A DNA stretch of 64,000 nucleotides from Nemopilema nomurai (lineage: Eukaryota; Cnidaria; Scyphozoa; Rhizostomeae; Rhizostomatidae). Shown piece after piece: positions 30,001 to 37,111 of this stretch (within the stretch, counting starts at the first letter, position 1; every line of letters starts with the position of its first letter). The stretch spans positions 563,860-627,859 of the forward strand of contig ML133375.1 in assembly GCA_003864495.1 (NCBI GenBank), read 5' to 3'. The notes below the pieces were generated by a model, which saw only the letters and a list, made by a program, of their open reading frames with translations, was not told the DNA's origin and made no database searches. The position numbers and the translations under genes are program-made.

Positions 30001-33000
30001 TTGATGGTTTGGAAAGTTGTGAAAATTTTAAACTTGCTACATATTCTTGCATTGTAGCTGTTTGATATCATGAATGGCATACTTGCAGATGATCCGGCTT
30101 GCCACTCGAGATCGCTAAAGCTAAGAACATACCAAGTTATACCCTTAACTCCAAGGTACCCCATGTTTATTATTGAATCGTACTTTCATTTCAATACTGT
30201 TGATAATAGTACTTTCATAAGTAGAACATGACATGCTAAAACTCGCTTTTGACGCTAATCAGTCATTCATTGATGCAAGGAAAACTAACAAATCTTTGAA
30301 ATGTTCCTGGATAGAGCACGACAAGGTTCGCTTTAACGATTCCTTTCATATTGAAATAATTCGTTAGATTAACAACAAGCCAATAATCCTATGGAAAGTT
30401 TAGCGAAAAATTTCTTAAGATGTGTGTTCGGTTTATGGAGATTGGCTTTTTCATTGCCCTCAACTTCGTTTAAGTTTCTTTCTCAACAAATATCAGTTCT
30501 GGTAATACTGACGCATGCGTAGTGTATGGCTGTGAAGTGAACTGACCGGGGTTGCACAACAGTTTCCTCATTAATTTATTTCCCTCCATTGTAGAATTGG
30601 TATCATTGAATGGATGGACAACACTGTTCCGCTGATTAACTTCCTTTTGGGGTCCGACACGAACAACCAAAGGACTCTCAGGTTTTGTAGCCTCTTGCAG
30701 TCATAAAAACGTTGTCAAAAAAGATGTTTGCAGCATTGTTTACAGTCATGTGAAAAAAAATTTGATCTAAAAATGGATAGACCAGGGAACACACAATATA
30801 GTATCAGCAGGGGCGTACTACAACAATTTTAAATAGGGGGTGTAAACGGGTGAATTTGCTGACCAAGATTCATCTCTTGCTGGTCAATGTATAACTCATT
30901 TTACAGTGAGAAGTTGTAAACTTTAACTTTTTTACATATACATATTTCATGTACTATTAAACATATTCTATATAAAATCAAGATATGCATCCTCTGACAA
31001 TCTATAGCATTTCCAAAACATCGAGTAGAGATCAGTTTAAACCTGCCTATTCCAACCACTTTGTCAGCTGAAACCAAAAAAGCAGCCATATTACTGAATT
31101 ATATACTTGTGTAATTTTTGCAATCGTGATTCACCAGAAGGGAAATGCCAATTCAGTTAGCAGCATTCTTGAAACGTATTTAATTCTTGTATCTGAGAAA
31201 TTTGCTTTCTAAGATTTCGTTTCAAGCGAACATCTATGGTGTGCTTGCCATGTTGAAAATTGTTGACTTATTGAAAATCTTCCCGAACTAGCAATGCTCA
31301 TCAGATGTACGATAAAGCGATAAGCCGTTTCGGGAGGCCGAAAGGAGACCAATTTTCATCGTATATAAATGCGTATTCGTGAGTCAAATTTTCTTCCTAA
31401 TTAATTTTGTGTTTCTTTTCTGTCTTTGTTTGGTAGAAATTTTTGCTGATATATGATAATTTGATAAATAGCATTTTTAGTATGGTTTTTGCTCACGGTA
31501 ATGTACTGTTTTGAGTGGTGTTTTGATTAAATATAATGCTGTTTTTCGTTGCTCAGGCATAAAGGCCCGGATGTTGGCAGAGACTTCAAAAATGTAGAGA
31601 ATTCTCTTCCATGGGATCTTCTAAGGTCTGCATTGCATCGCTTGCCTACATCTATGCATGTTAATTATCGGATTCTTATCATAATGTTAGTTCGTCAGTA
31701 TAAGGCCTAGCATTATGCATGCATTGAAAAATATGTTAACATTGCAAATTTCGGGCAACATTGCTGCAAACTTATAGACATCAACCAAAATTCTTTGAGC
31801 ATTAATTGTTCATTTTTTCTCTTGTGAGTAACCCGTTGAACACGATAAATTTCCTAGTTGAGAATTTTTTACAATGGTCTCTACGCAGATCCCCTGTGGA
31901 CCGTGAACAGAGGCTATGTACTCAGAGCCTCGTTTCAGAGTACTGATGCTTTAGGCTCTTTTGTTTTCCTCCTTGCAACTATACCGTACTTTTCTCGCCT
32001 CGAATCGTCTCTCGCTCAAGTCTTCTCTCGTACCAATAGGCGTGCATTCGACCGGCTGTCAATGTCGACCGAGGCCTTCTTCGTGCTGCGCAACCACTTC
32101 ATCCAAACGCACGCCTGCCTCTGCATCTGCAACTACGTCCTTGGCATCGGCGATCGCCATCCTGAAAATCTTATGGTTGACACAACCACAGGCGGTAGCA
32201 TTGGAATCGATTTTGGCTATTCCTTTGGCGTCTCAACCACGGTTAGCTATAACTTCCACCCAAAGCTCTTCGTATTAGGCCCTTGGAAGACTGTAGACTA
32301 GTTTGCAATAAGGACAAGCTGCCATGTTTTCCTTATTTCTTATTCATTATCATCGCATTATCATCATATATTATGAAATAAGCTTTAGCATTTATTTTTA
32401 AATGAACTGTTTTTGCTTTTAGGTTTTAGCTGTGCCAGAACTAATGCCATTTCGGCTAACAAAGCAGTTTCAGAATCTCCTTTTACCGCTGAGAGACCTG
32501 GGACCGTACAAACTACCAATGACGTCAGTAATGAAAGCATTAAGGAGCAACTCGGATATTCTTCTCTGCACCATGGATATATTTATCAACGAACCACTAG
32601 TCGATTGGCAGGTGAGGCAGCAAGCAATTTCGCATACTTGCCATAGCTTTTAAAAATCTCACAGCCAATCTAAACAGCCTATGCTGCATCTGGTTTTCGA
32701 AATCAGGTTTCAATATGACGATTTCTTTTGCATTGATAAACTACTGCGCTTATATATGTATATAATCACGTTTGATGTATAAATATCGAAAGCAAGAATG
32801 CCTACTAGTTTCGTACATTAAATACGTTTCTAGATTATTGTTTTTTTTATCACTGCTAACGAGCGAGACACCAGAGTCTGCGTTGACCTTTAGAATGAGG
32901 CTGCAACTCTGCTTGAGCGCAGTCAAGTACGAAGGCAGGACATTACCAATATACCGTGGATCAAGTGTCATTCGCATAGAATACACTGTGTTTCCTTTTT

Positions 33001-35348
33001 ACGAATTCTTTTCAACTGCAAACCGAAAGTCTCTTTGGAACTGATATCAAGCCTATTTCTGGCTATGATTTGATATTTTGTGGCTTTGTGGGCAAAGATC
33101 TGATTACCTTGTTCTCCAAGAGGAAATTTGTTACCTTTCCACCTATGAAATAGAGCGTTTTGGCGCCATTACAGCGGTTTCCTTATCAACGACGAGCCAA
33201 GGACCTTACTGGGCCTTACCTGGTGGTTTTTATTCAAGGTTCTATTGATTATATCGATGCAAAGTGGGCGGATAAATGATAAACGGTAAAAAGTACCGGC
33301 ATTTATGCTACGAGTTTACATGAGATATTGACACATAAATTAAAGCGTGTAACATCATTACCATCGTATTAATTGACTTTGATGTATTACATCTTATATT
33401 TTAAAGCAAGAAACTTCTGCCTTGAGACACACCTCTTGTGTTTTAAAGTGACAAGACTATTTCATTCATTTGCTGGATGAATGTCGCTACTATAAGTATG
33501 GTTTGATCGAAAAATTCTCGGCATTTCGAGATTTAGGCTTGCAGGGACATACAACATTCATGCATATAATTACCAGTTTCACCAAGCTTTTTCAATTTTT
33601 TTACATTGTAGCTAATTCAACCCCCAGTCAAAAAAAATCTTTTACCATTTTTCGAAAACATTCGTGCTAATTTTGAATCGATTTGAATGCTGATTTAGGC
33701 TCTTTGCTGATGGATTGGCAGACAAACAATCATGCATATGTCAAATAAATTATTGTGTACATAAGGACTATGCAAAGAACTCGCCGCAATTGCAGTATAA
33801 TTAGAGTTAGCCAATCCTCAAGGTCGTATAGATATCAACATGTCGATGAACCCTGACAACTTTGCAGCAAAGAAAACAGACCGTATTTATCAATAAGATG
33901 AAATTAGCTCTGCGAATTTCTGTCATTTCTATTCTTTGTGTATGTTTGCTTTATTTATGAATACGTTTGATTATTTGACGGCCACCATGTTGAATCAAGA
34001 GCGCCCAGGTAACAAAGACGTCGAGACAGAAGAATTCCCATATTAACCTTCCTTTTCTTTTCATTGTTTTTCTGTTATTGTTTTTTGCCATTTTGTAGGC
34101 GGCCGCTCGAGAGCAGTCGACCAGAATGGATAGCCAAGGTTCGTTTGCTATGCCTAATAGGACATGGGCGCACAGTGCAGAATAAAAGGGGGGTTGACGT
34201 TTTGTAACTAGGGCAAAAAGTTTAGTCTAAAGAGACTCCGAATGGTCGACAGCCTAAGAAAATTTTCTTCTTCAGCTCTCTTGATTGACTAAAACATGCT
34301 CTGAATTTGTGCAACCAATCATACCGTAAATCCTTCAATTGTCACCCCCCCCCCCCCCCCCTTATATGTATATTCTTGACAAATATATTAAATATAGCGA
34401 CAAGATCTGTCCAATTTTAGAAATCTAGATTTTTTCCCGTGATTGAAATTTTTTAGCTATTCGCTTCTGTTCTCGACTGCTGACAACACAATGTTAGTTG
34501 CTTAAACAAGAATGATAAAAATAATAATAATAATAATTTAAATAATAATAGCATAATCACAGTTGCTTTTGCAAACCAACAGTTCACCGTAGAAGATTTC
34601 TCGAGGCAGGTCTATTTACGCTTGCTTTGATGTTTATACATTTGATGATTCAACTTACAATATGTTTTACCTTTATGCTAGATACTTCGGCCAACTGGTA
34701 CCCAAAAGAGAAGATATCGATATGCAAGCTTAAACTGATGGGAGTAAACTGTTGCTACATAACAGGGTAATTTCACAGTGCCTCTTTCAATGGCTTGATA
34801 AACTGTTATTACTTTATTTATAGTTCAGGCAAAAGTTGGCTTGGATTTTAACTGTCCCTTGATTCTCTGAACCGCAGTTCCCGTCATTGCCTATAATGAT
34901 GTTTTTTATAAACAGAGCCTCATCAAGTAAATAGCTTTGCTTCGACTTGAATGATTTAGGATACAAATCACTTTGAAGCCGGAGTCGAAGCGAGGATAGA
35001 AACGTGTGTTTCAAACGATTTTAATGAAGTTGTAGCTCGTAAATTTGTACTGGTTAATAGAGGTCGTGAACAATGTGAACAACTTTATTCTATACTTTGT
35101 GTTTCCCTTTTCGCTTTAGGGAAGAGCTGAGGCTTGGCAAGGGCAAGATGCCACTTTTTCATAAGATGCTGGAGGCTGTGTACGGGGACGTAAACAGCAA
35201 CATCAGAGCGAAACTCCTGGAAGAGCCTAAGGACGAGGCATCAAGTCACATCCTGAATGCAGACCAGCAAGTTGCTTGTTTACTTGACCAGGCAACCGAC
35301 CCAAACATACTCGGCAGAACGTATGCGGGCTGGAGGCCGTATGTATAG
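1..35348 (+). CDS. PRKDC: PRKDC, DNA-dependent protein kinase catalytic subunit (3' part, 68 exons)
   Basis: DNA-PKcs is a PI3K-like kinase that binds Ku-coated DNA ends in the nucleus and drives non-homologous end joining. I traced 68 exons, 8,778 nt, whose phases join without a break except in exon 18. Translation follows vertebrate DNA-PKcs from roughly residue 1,200 to the stop: HEAT repeats, the PQR and ABCDE phosphorylation regions, FAT, kinase, FATC. About 1,200 N-terminal residues must lie to the left of the window; the window opens inside an intron (acceptor AG at 36-37). Family assignment is secure because the ABCDE region and the terminal segment [12 protein letters not shown] are specific to DNA-PKcs and not shared with ATM, ATR or mTOR. 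Three introns use GC instead of GT donors. Exon coordinates are given block by block below; they are my own splice calls, not supported by transcripts. Confidence 0.95.
38..3813 (+). CDS. PRKDC: PRKDC exons 1-7 of the window: middle HEAT region
   Basis: Exons 38-210, 417-567, 1178-1248, 1626-1807, 2095-2189, 2992-3136 and 3667-3813. They encode helical HEAT-type repeats of the circular cradle that holds the DNA end. Similarity anchors to the vertebrate protein are SLDCYTWV in the first exon, [13 protein letters not shown] in the third and [12 protein letters not shown] in the fourth. Exon phases chain correctly: 1, 2, 1, 0, 2, 0, 0 bases carried over at the successive donors. The fourth exon start (1626, after a weak pyrimidine tract) is the least certain, because the residues just after it align poorly. 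The intron 2190-2991 holds a small foldback repeat. Confidence 0.85.
2339..2508. repeat. foldback element with an internal 17-bp G-rich tandem repeat
   Basis: The left end TAAAAGCTCTATCAAGCC (from 2339) is mirrored by GGCTTAGTAGAGCTTTTA ending at 2508, with two mismatches over 18 bp. Between the arms, a 17-bp unit of the form GGGGGCTTATTAGAGAG is repeated about five times (roughly 2390-2475) with single-base variants. It lies in the PRKDC intron 2190-2991. The G-rich unit resembles sequence near 61776-61799 and 61990-62030. Confidence 0.7.
3451..3483. repeat. ATTAC pentanucleotide microsatellite
   Basis: About five or six copies of ATTAC with one variant (ATTCC), in a PRKDC intron. Confidence 0.85.
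4076..7312 (+). CDS. PRKDC: PRKDC exons 8-16: middle HEAT region
   Basis: Exons 4076-4130, 4532-4745, 5204-5338, 5419-5443, 5485-5577, 5784-5851, 6140-6242, 6621-6748 and 7105-7312. The encoded helices continue the HEAT cradle. Anchors are [11 protein letters not shown] across the 5485/5784 junction and the [15 protein letters not shown] segment ending at 6242, which lines up with the vertebrate PGTPRFNNYVDCMKK. A tempting donor at 6202 inside the 6140-6242 exon was not used because the reading continues with good similarity to 6242. The last exon (69 codons) enters the conserved NUC194 region of DNA-PKcs. Confidence 0.87.
5419..5443 (+). CDS. PRKDC: PRKDC 25-nt microexon
   Basis: The exon ending at 5338 leaves two bases over, while the exon at 5485 must be entered in phase 0, so the two cannot be joined directly. 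A 25-nt stretch flanked by CTAAG and a strong GTACGT donor fixes the phase exactly (1 + 24 nt) and adds the residues VLSSILLL, which fit the expected length at this point. Both flanking introns would be very short (80 and 41 nt). It is inferred from phase alone. Confidence 0.6.
7681..8165. repeat. 24-bp minisatellite, about 20 copies, open on both strands
   Basis: Roughly 20 head-to-tail copies of a 24-bp unit (core TCTCTGATGTGACAGTTCTG) with a few recurrent variants, such as GTAAC for GTGAC and TTCTA or TTTTG for TTCTG. It fills most of the PRKDC intron 7313-8174. Because 24 is a multiple of three and the unit lacks stops, one + frame reads repeats of LVSDVTVL and one - frame repeats of SETNRTVT. 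The + frame is the same as that of the exon at 8175. There are no spacers between copies, so it is not a CRISPR array. Confidence 0.95.
8175..8350 (+). CDS. PRKDC: PRKDC exon 17 (NUC194 region)
   Basis: This 176-nt exon aligns with the vertebrate stretch that ends in GNELTKTLIK; here it reads [11 protein letters not shown]. It belongs to the NUC194 part of the HEAT cradle. It is entered in phase 0 from the exon ending at 7312 and leaves two bases. The intron in front of it (7313-8174) is filled for more than half its length by a 24-bp minisatellite, and the reading frame of this exon stays open backwards through the whole repeat to an ATG at 7659. Confidence 0.9.
8747..8914 (+). CDS. PRKDC: PRKDC exon 18 with an apparent one-base deletion
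   Basis: The exon begins in the expected phase and matches the vertebrate segment around RRRLYHCAAYNC (here [10 protein letters not shown]). From about 8890 the frame fails: reading on gives a TGA at 8909-8911, before the donor at 8915. If one base is assumed missing in the short T run near 8891-8895, the next residues align again (F, T, E, N, P, L, K against F, S, E, K, P, E, K) and the exon ends in phase 0, which is what the exon at 9867 requires. Exon length is 168 nt where 169 would restore the phase. A sequencing or assembly error is the simplest explanation; a real disabling mutation is possible but the rest of the gene is intact. Confidence 0.85.
9036..9555. mobile_element. non-autonomous inverted-repeat element, about 520 bp
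   Basis: GGGGCTGGGTCACGTG at 9036-9051 is mirrored by CACGTGACCCAGCGCC at 9540-9555 (15 of 16 positions). The interior is more GC-rich than the surrounding intron and contains an open segment with a serine-rich run but no transposase motif. No clear target-site duplication is visible. It lies in the PRKDC intron 8915-9866. I infer a MITE-like element; a dispersed copy elsewhere in the genome would confirm it. Confidence 0.6.
9867..11503 (+). CDS. PRKDC: PRKDC exons 19-24: PQR phosphorylation region
   Basis: Exons 9867-9932, 10317-10401, 10629-10717, 10815-10898, 11011-11133 and 11384-11503. Anchors are ILWDNIID in the first, VPFARKK in the second and ELSQFDFST in the third. The last matches the vertebrate EMSQFDFST, where the serine is one of the PQR autophosphorylation sites (human S2041). 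The region matching human S2056 reads YSSAT and lacks the SQ dipeptide; an SQ occurs about ten residues on (LRSQSK, in the exon 10815-10898). The 11011 start uses TTAAG rather than the nearer ACTAG because only that keeps phase 0 and the match to DELNRHECM (here DEVNKNECM). Confidence 0.9.
11761..14119 (+). CDS. PRKDC: PRKDC exons 25-29: HEAT region
   Basis: Exons 11761-11904, 12402-12553, 12725-12856, 13124-13235 and 13998-14119. They read as continuous helical repeats with high similarity to vertebrate DNA-PKcs: [42 protein letters not shown] and [11 protein letters not shown]. Phases chain as 0, 2, 2, 0, 2. The intron 13236-13997 (762 nt) shows no recognisable feature. Confidence 0.93.
14525..17028 (+). 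CDS. PRKDC: PRKDC exons 30-34: end of the HEAT region
   Basis: Exons 14525-14683, 15032-15205, 15739-15840, 16473-16581 and 16924-17028. Anchors are [38 protein letters not shown] and [12 protein letters not shown], which precede the ABCDE cluster in vertebrates. The intron after 14683 starts with GCAAGT, a classic GC-AG donor; the protein match on both sides (NHR then DEG) fixes it. The intron 15841-16472 carries a separate minus-strand open segment, described on its own. Confidence 0.93.
16000..16347 (-). pseudogene. unrecognised minus-strand coding-like segment in a PRKDC intron
   Basis: Inside the intron 15841-16472 the - strand is open for 115 codons from an ATG at 16347. Composition is protein-like up to about [15 protein letters not shown]. 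In a second - strand frame, the stretch from about 16120 down to a TAG near 15990 reads [11 protein letters not shown], then [21 protein letters not shown], which looks more protein-like than the end of the first frame. FSIKRIL resembles the EH1 motif (FSI-x-x-IL) that many transcription repressors use to bind Groucho. The two frames could be one sequence split by an indel, that is a decayed gene copy, or two exons of a nested gene. I do not recognise the family. Confidence 0.35.
17258..17464 (+). CDS. PRKDC: PRKDC exon 35: ABCDE autophosphorylation cluster
   Basis: This 69-codon exon aligns with the vertebrate linker that holds the ABCDE cluster (human T2609 to T2647). It contains six SQ/TQ dipeptides: SQ, TQ, SQ and SQ in [13 protein letters not shown], then RATQQ and TPTQD. 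The last two match human T2638 (RATQQ) and T2647 (TLTQT) position for position, and the first SQ sits where T2609 lies. In vertebrates, phosphorylation here by DNA-PKcs itself or ATM frees the DNA end for processing. The conservation of spacing suggests the same switch, which is an inference. Confidence 0.95.
17800..18249 (+). CDS. PRKDC: PRKDC exon 36: linker after ABCDE, caspase-like DAVD site
   Basis: This long exon (150 codons) begins with the tail of the flexible linker, including two further SQ dipeptides (PSQQ, ASQS), and then turns into a basic, glutamine-rich helix (residues about 70-120, many R, Q and K) and the conserved [12 protein letters not shown] stretch. At 17950-17961 it encodes DAVD followed by S, aligned with the human caspase-3 site DEVD followed by N. 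The exon ends in QLFQ with donor GCTAGT; no GT donor in the right phase exists nearby, and the next exon resumes with KLFSAVF exactly where the vertebrate protein has SLFSGIL. This is therefore a second GC-AG intron. Confidence 0.92.
18755..19249 (+). CDS. PRKDC: PRKDC exon 37: start of the FAT domain
   Basis: The longest exon traced (165 codons). It opens with [10 protein letters not shown], runs through a poorly conserved helical stretch, and reaches [17 protein letters not shown] and [16 protein letters not shown], which match the vertebrate WVELAKLYRSIGEYD and LLAEARSDYSEAAKQY. This is the beginning of the FAT domain, the alpha-solenoid that wraps the kinase. Both borders fit phase 0. Confidence 0.93.
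19478..21794 (+). CDS. PRKDC: PRKDC exons 38-43: FAT domain
   Basis: Exons 19478-19555, 19837-19947, 20572-20703, 20870-20968, 21166-21274 and 21686-21794. Anchors are [50 protein letters not shown] and [10 protein letters not shown] (vertebrate NIWDDIITNR). The first five borders are ordinary. The last exon must end at 21794 in phase 2, directly before GCACCG; the next exon at 22092 then gives NRSVYMKKI against vertebrate NRCFFLSKI. This would be a third GC-AG intron, with a weak donor, so the border could also reflect a base error. Confidence 0.9.
22092..24543 (+). CDS. PRKDC: PRKDC exons 44-50: FAT domain
   Basis: Exons 22092-22139, 22360-22444, 22679-22735, 23053-23182, 23619-23723, 24031-24122 and 24452-24543. 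The clearest anchor is [17 protein letters not shown] (vertebrate DSARKQNNFSLAMKLL). Compared with vertebrates, a loop of about 30 acidic residues after the SKIEEK segment is missing here. The exons 24031-24122 and 24452-24543 are the least conserved of the block but keep phase and have good splice sites. Confidence 0.87.
24965..27073 (+). CDS. PRKDC: PRKDC exons 51-54: end of FAT
   Basis: Exons 24965-25035, 25828-25988, 26241-26452 and 26989-27073. Anchors are [56 protein letters not shown] and [13 protein letters not shown]. The intron 25036-25827 contains an alternative acceptor-like site at 25211 followed by GAGGAAACCT, similar to the true exon start at 25828; only the latter continues with conserved residues. 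Confidence 0.92.
27465..28774 (+). CDS. PRKDC: PRKDC exons 55-58: FRB-like segment before the kinase
   Basis: Exons 27465-27617, 27871-27939, 28275-28410 and 28707-28774. They encode the segment between FAT and kinase: [10 protein letters not shown] (vertebrate KHFGKGGSKL), [20 protein letters not shown] and [18 protein letters not shown] (vertebrate EIPGQYDGRGKPLPEYHV). In PI3K-like kinases this part forms the FRB-type helical bundle that gates the active site. Confidence 0.93.
29241..29260. repeat. ATA trinucleotide microsatellite
   Basis: Six copies of ATA/ATG ending 16 bases before the acceptor of the PRKDC kinase exon at 29277, between branch-point region and exon. Confidence 0.8.
29277..30681 (+). 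CDS. PRKDC: PRKDC exons 59-61: kinase N-lobe
   Basis: Exons 29277-29399, 30058-30155 and 30595-30681. The first carries [11 protein letters not shown] and [17 protein letters not shown]; the lysine at 29358-29360 is the ATP-binding lysine of the family. The second gives [10 protein letters not shown] and the hinge-proximal [11 protein letters not shown]. The third gives [14 protein letters not shown], the start of the C-lobe. All residues expected for an active PI3K-like kinase in this part are present. Confidence 0.96.
31292..31625 (+). CDS. PRKDC: PRKDC exons 62-63: kinase insert
   Basis: Exons 31292-31378 and 31557-31625. They encode the variable stretch between the hinge and the catalytic loop and end with SLPWDLLR, matching vertebrate KVPADLLK. 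Phases (2 in, 2 out, then 2 out) chain with the exons at 30595-30681 and 32040. Confidence 0.88.
32040..32611 (+). CDS. PRKDC: PRKDC exons 64-65: catalytic and activation loops
   Basis: Exons 32040-32241 and 32423-32611. The first holds the catalytic loop GIGDRHPEN (aspartate at 32152-32154; human reads GIGDRHLNN) and the DFG motif at 32209-32217. The second holds [13 protein letters not shown]; its threonine at 32459-32461 matches human T3950, an autophosphorylation site reported to switch the kinase off. The catalytic residues are intact, so this is expected to be an active enzyme. GC content in the first exon is clearly higher than in flanking introns. Confidence 0.97.
34099..34138 (+). 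CDS. PRKDC: PRKDC 40-nt exon containing NotI, XhoI and SalI sites
   Basis: The exon ending at 32611 (phase 0) and the one starting at 34682 (needs one base carried in) cannot be joined directly. A 40-nt segment after TTTTGTAG, read in phase 0, gives 13 residues ([13 protein letters not shown]) plus the missing base. It sits where the vertebrate protein has a variable linker (after DWK). Within it GCGGCCGC, CTCGAG and GTCGAC lie close together, like a cloning polylinker. Phase and splice sites favour a real exon; the intron in front (1,487 nt) is the longest traced in this gene. Confidence 0.65.
34345..34361. repeat. poly-C run of 17
   Basis: Seventeen consecutive C in the PRKDC intron 34139-34681. 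Such runs are error-prone in sequencing, so the exact length is uncertain. Confidence 0.9.
34519..34552. repeat. AAT trinucleotide microsatellite
   Basis: Interrupted AAT repeats (about ten units with a TTTAA interruption) in the PRKDC intron 34139-34681. Confidence 0.8.
34682..34766 (+). CDS. PRKDC: PRKDC exon 67
   Basis: The exon encodes [20 protein letters not shown], matching the vertebrate segment [20 protein letters not shown] between the kinase core and the FATC tail. It takes one base from the preceding 40-nt exon and leaves two for the last exon. Confidence 0.93.
35120..35348 (+). CDS. PRKDC: PRKDC last exon: FATC domain and stop
   Basis: The final exon (76 codons after the first base) ends with a TAG at 35346-35348. 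It encodes [20 protein letters not shown] followed by RPYV and the stop; the human protein ends GWEPWM. The FATC tail packs against the kinase activation loop and is required for activity. The near identity of [12 protein letters not shown] settles the gene assignment. The last two residues are YV where vertebrates have WM. Confidence 0.97.
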
Positions 35349-37036
35349 GGTGGGACAAAGCACAGTATCAGAAAAGGTTCAATGAACATGTGAGCAAACG
35401 ATATTGCCATCAGCTATTGGTTTTGGGTTACTGCCAACGAATCCTGCAGTTGCATTTGCCATTTAACCAGTCCATTTTTTGTTCATTAAATGCCACCACG
35501 CGAAAACCTTAGCAAATGGCATAGATTAACTTTAGTATATTAAGGTTTATGACTAGCACATAAACATTTGCAATGAGAGACGACGTCATCCAAGTAGTTG
35601 GTATTCTAGTAATAATCACGGCGCGATGCATTTTTGGGCACAATTTTTGTTTTATTCTCACCGCAATGAGCTAGCCTCCTTGGAACTCACTCACAATTTT
35701 GAAGCTATTAAACAGTTATTAATTTTTAAGTTGCAGAATCAGTTAGGGTCACTTTAAAGCCGGATTCCTAATGACCTTTTTTGTCAACCAATTTTAATAA
35801 CAAGATTTTCCCGTTCCTAAATTTCAGTCTCTATCTTTGAAGATCTCTCGTTGATTACCTAAACGTTTTATAGAACGGAATTTCTAAGCAATCTCTTCGA
35901 AGCAGATGGTCATAGCTACTCAAATCATCTTTTGTTTGCTAAAGCCGCCGATTTTGACACCATCACTTAATACTTTTCCACTGCTTGAATAGCCGAATTC
36001 ATTTTTGATTGGCAAAGGATTGAGGCATCTGCTGTTCTCCGTCCTACACCTGCTGTTTACGTGTTTCCATTTTCTTGTCACGTCAATATTTTCTGCCCCA
36101 TTTCAATAGTTTTCTTCTTTATCCCTTCTTACGACATATTCAGAACATTGACTTTTATACTTTTTTAAATAGTGATCGCAAGAAAGTTGCGTCAATTGAA
36201 ATATTCAATTTGTTTTCCATATGAAAAAATAATTGCACTGGTTGTAATGTTTTGAATCTTGGAATGACTGTAAGTGCATCTTGTAGTTGCTATCATTGTG
36301 AAAAAATCACATTTGAAAGATCTATAGAAACTCGAGATTGTAACAGACTTCTAGGAGGCAGTCATGCATTCGCGGTGCTTTTTGCATTGGCTTGTAATAT
36401 TTAAACGAGGTGCTAAGTCTATGAAGTTTGATGCATGAAAGATGCCATTCGAGGACTTCGGGTAGATGCCATTCGAGGATTTGTAGTTTTTAGGTTGCTG
36501 TGTCATCTTTTCCTACTGACTGCCCCAACAAACCTCCTAGATACTCCTTTTCATGGGCAAATAGTATGACGCCTTATTCTTTTAATGTTCGGATTAAAGG
36601 GGAATGGTGTGGGAGGTAATCAAAATAGTGATTAGCAATTTAAATTGCCTTGACCCTTTTGATTTTATGGGATATTATTCAGTCAAAGCTTTCCTTTTCA
36701 TTTTTGCTTAACTCTATTTTGTAAGAGTACAAGCTTTAGTTCTGTCGAGCATTATAGCCATTTAGCTAATGTCTTTTTTCGGCGGGTTTCTGTTGATTCC
36801 ATCGACCTTTTATCAGCGATTTAAACTATGGAATTTGTAGACTGTTGACGAATAACCCGATGCTGTTGTGACCATTATGAGTGAGGTCTTAGGCCAATGA
36901 CGTTGATCATTACCTCTCCTTGCCTTTCCTTGCTATGACCACCAGTTTTGGAATGCGGGACATCTGTTCTAACGACTGAAAAGCAGATTCTGACGTCAAT
37001 CTGTTCAAGCACTAGTGCCCAGTCTACTCAGCTGCA
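35349..37036. other. PRKDC 3' UTR and intergenic DNA
   Basis: AT-rich sequence without exon-like segments, long open frames or recognisable repeats. Near 36443-36480 a short direct repeat (GATGCCATTCGAGGA, twice) is present. Confidence 0.5.
35485..35490 (+). terminator. possible PRKDC poly(A) signal ATTAAA
   Basis: ATTAAA lies 137 nt after the PRKDC stop, the nearest recognised poly(A)-signal variant downstream. There is no canonical AATAAA within the next 1.5 kb. A downstream GT-rich element is not obvious. Confidence 0.3.
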
Positions 37037-37111
37037 ATGACTGGTGGTAACGAGGTGATGAGGCTCAAGGCAGCGAGGGACCCCAACAGGCCGTCCTTCC
37101 TTTCCAACCAG
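37037..37111 (+). CDS. possible first coding exon of an unrecognised gene
   Basis: An ATG at 37037 opens 25 codons (MTGGNEVMRLKAARDPNRP and six more residues) ending at CAG before GTCGTC. The segment is more GC-rich than its surroundings and its composition is protein-like. No in-phase next exon could be established: a candidate at 37275 (KTRDKKERL) and the one at 38412 would be needed to continue it. I do not recognise the family. Confidence 0.3.

Noticed and set aside
34099..34138. Vector contamination suggested by clustered restriction sites
   Set aside because: Not accepted as the main reading because splice signals, phase and position fit a PRKDC exon; kept as a finding to check.
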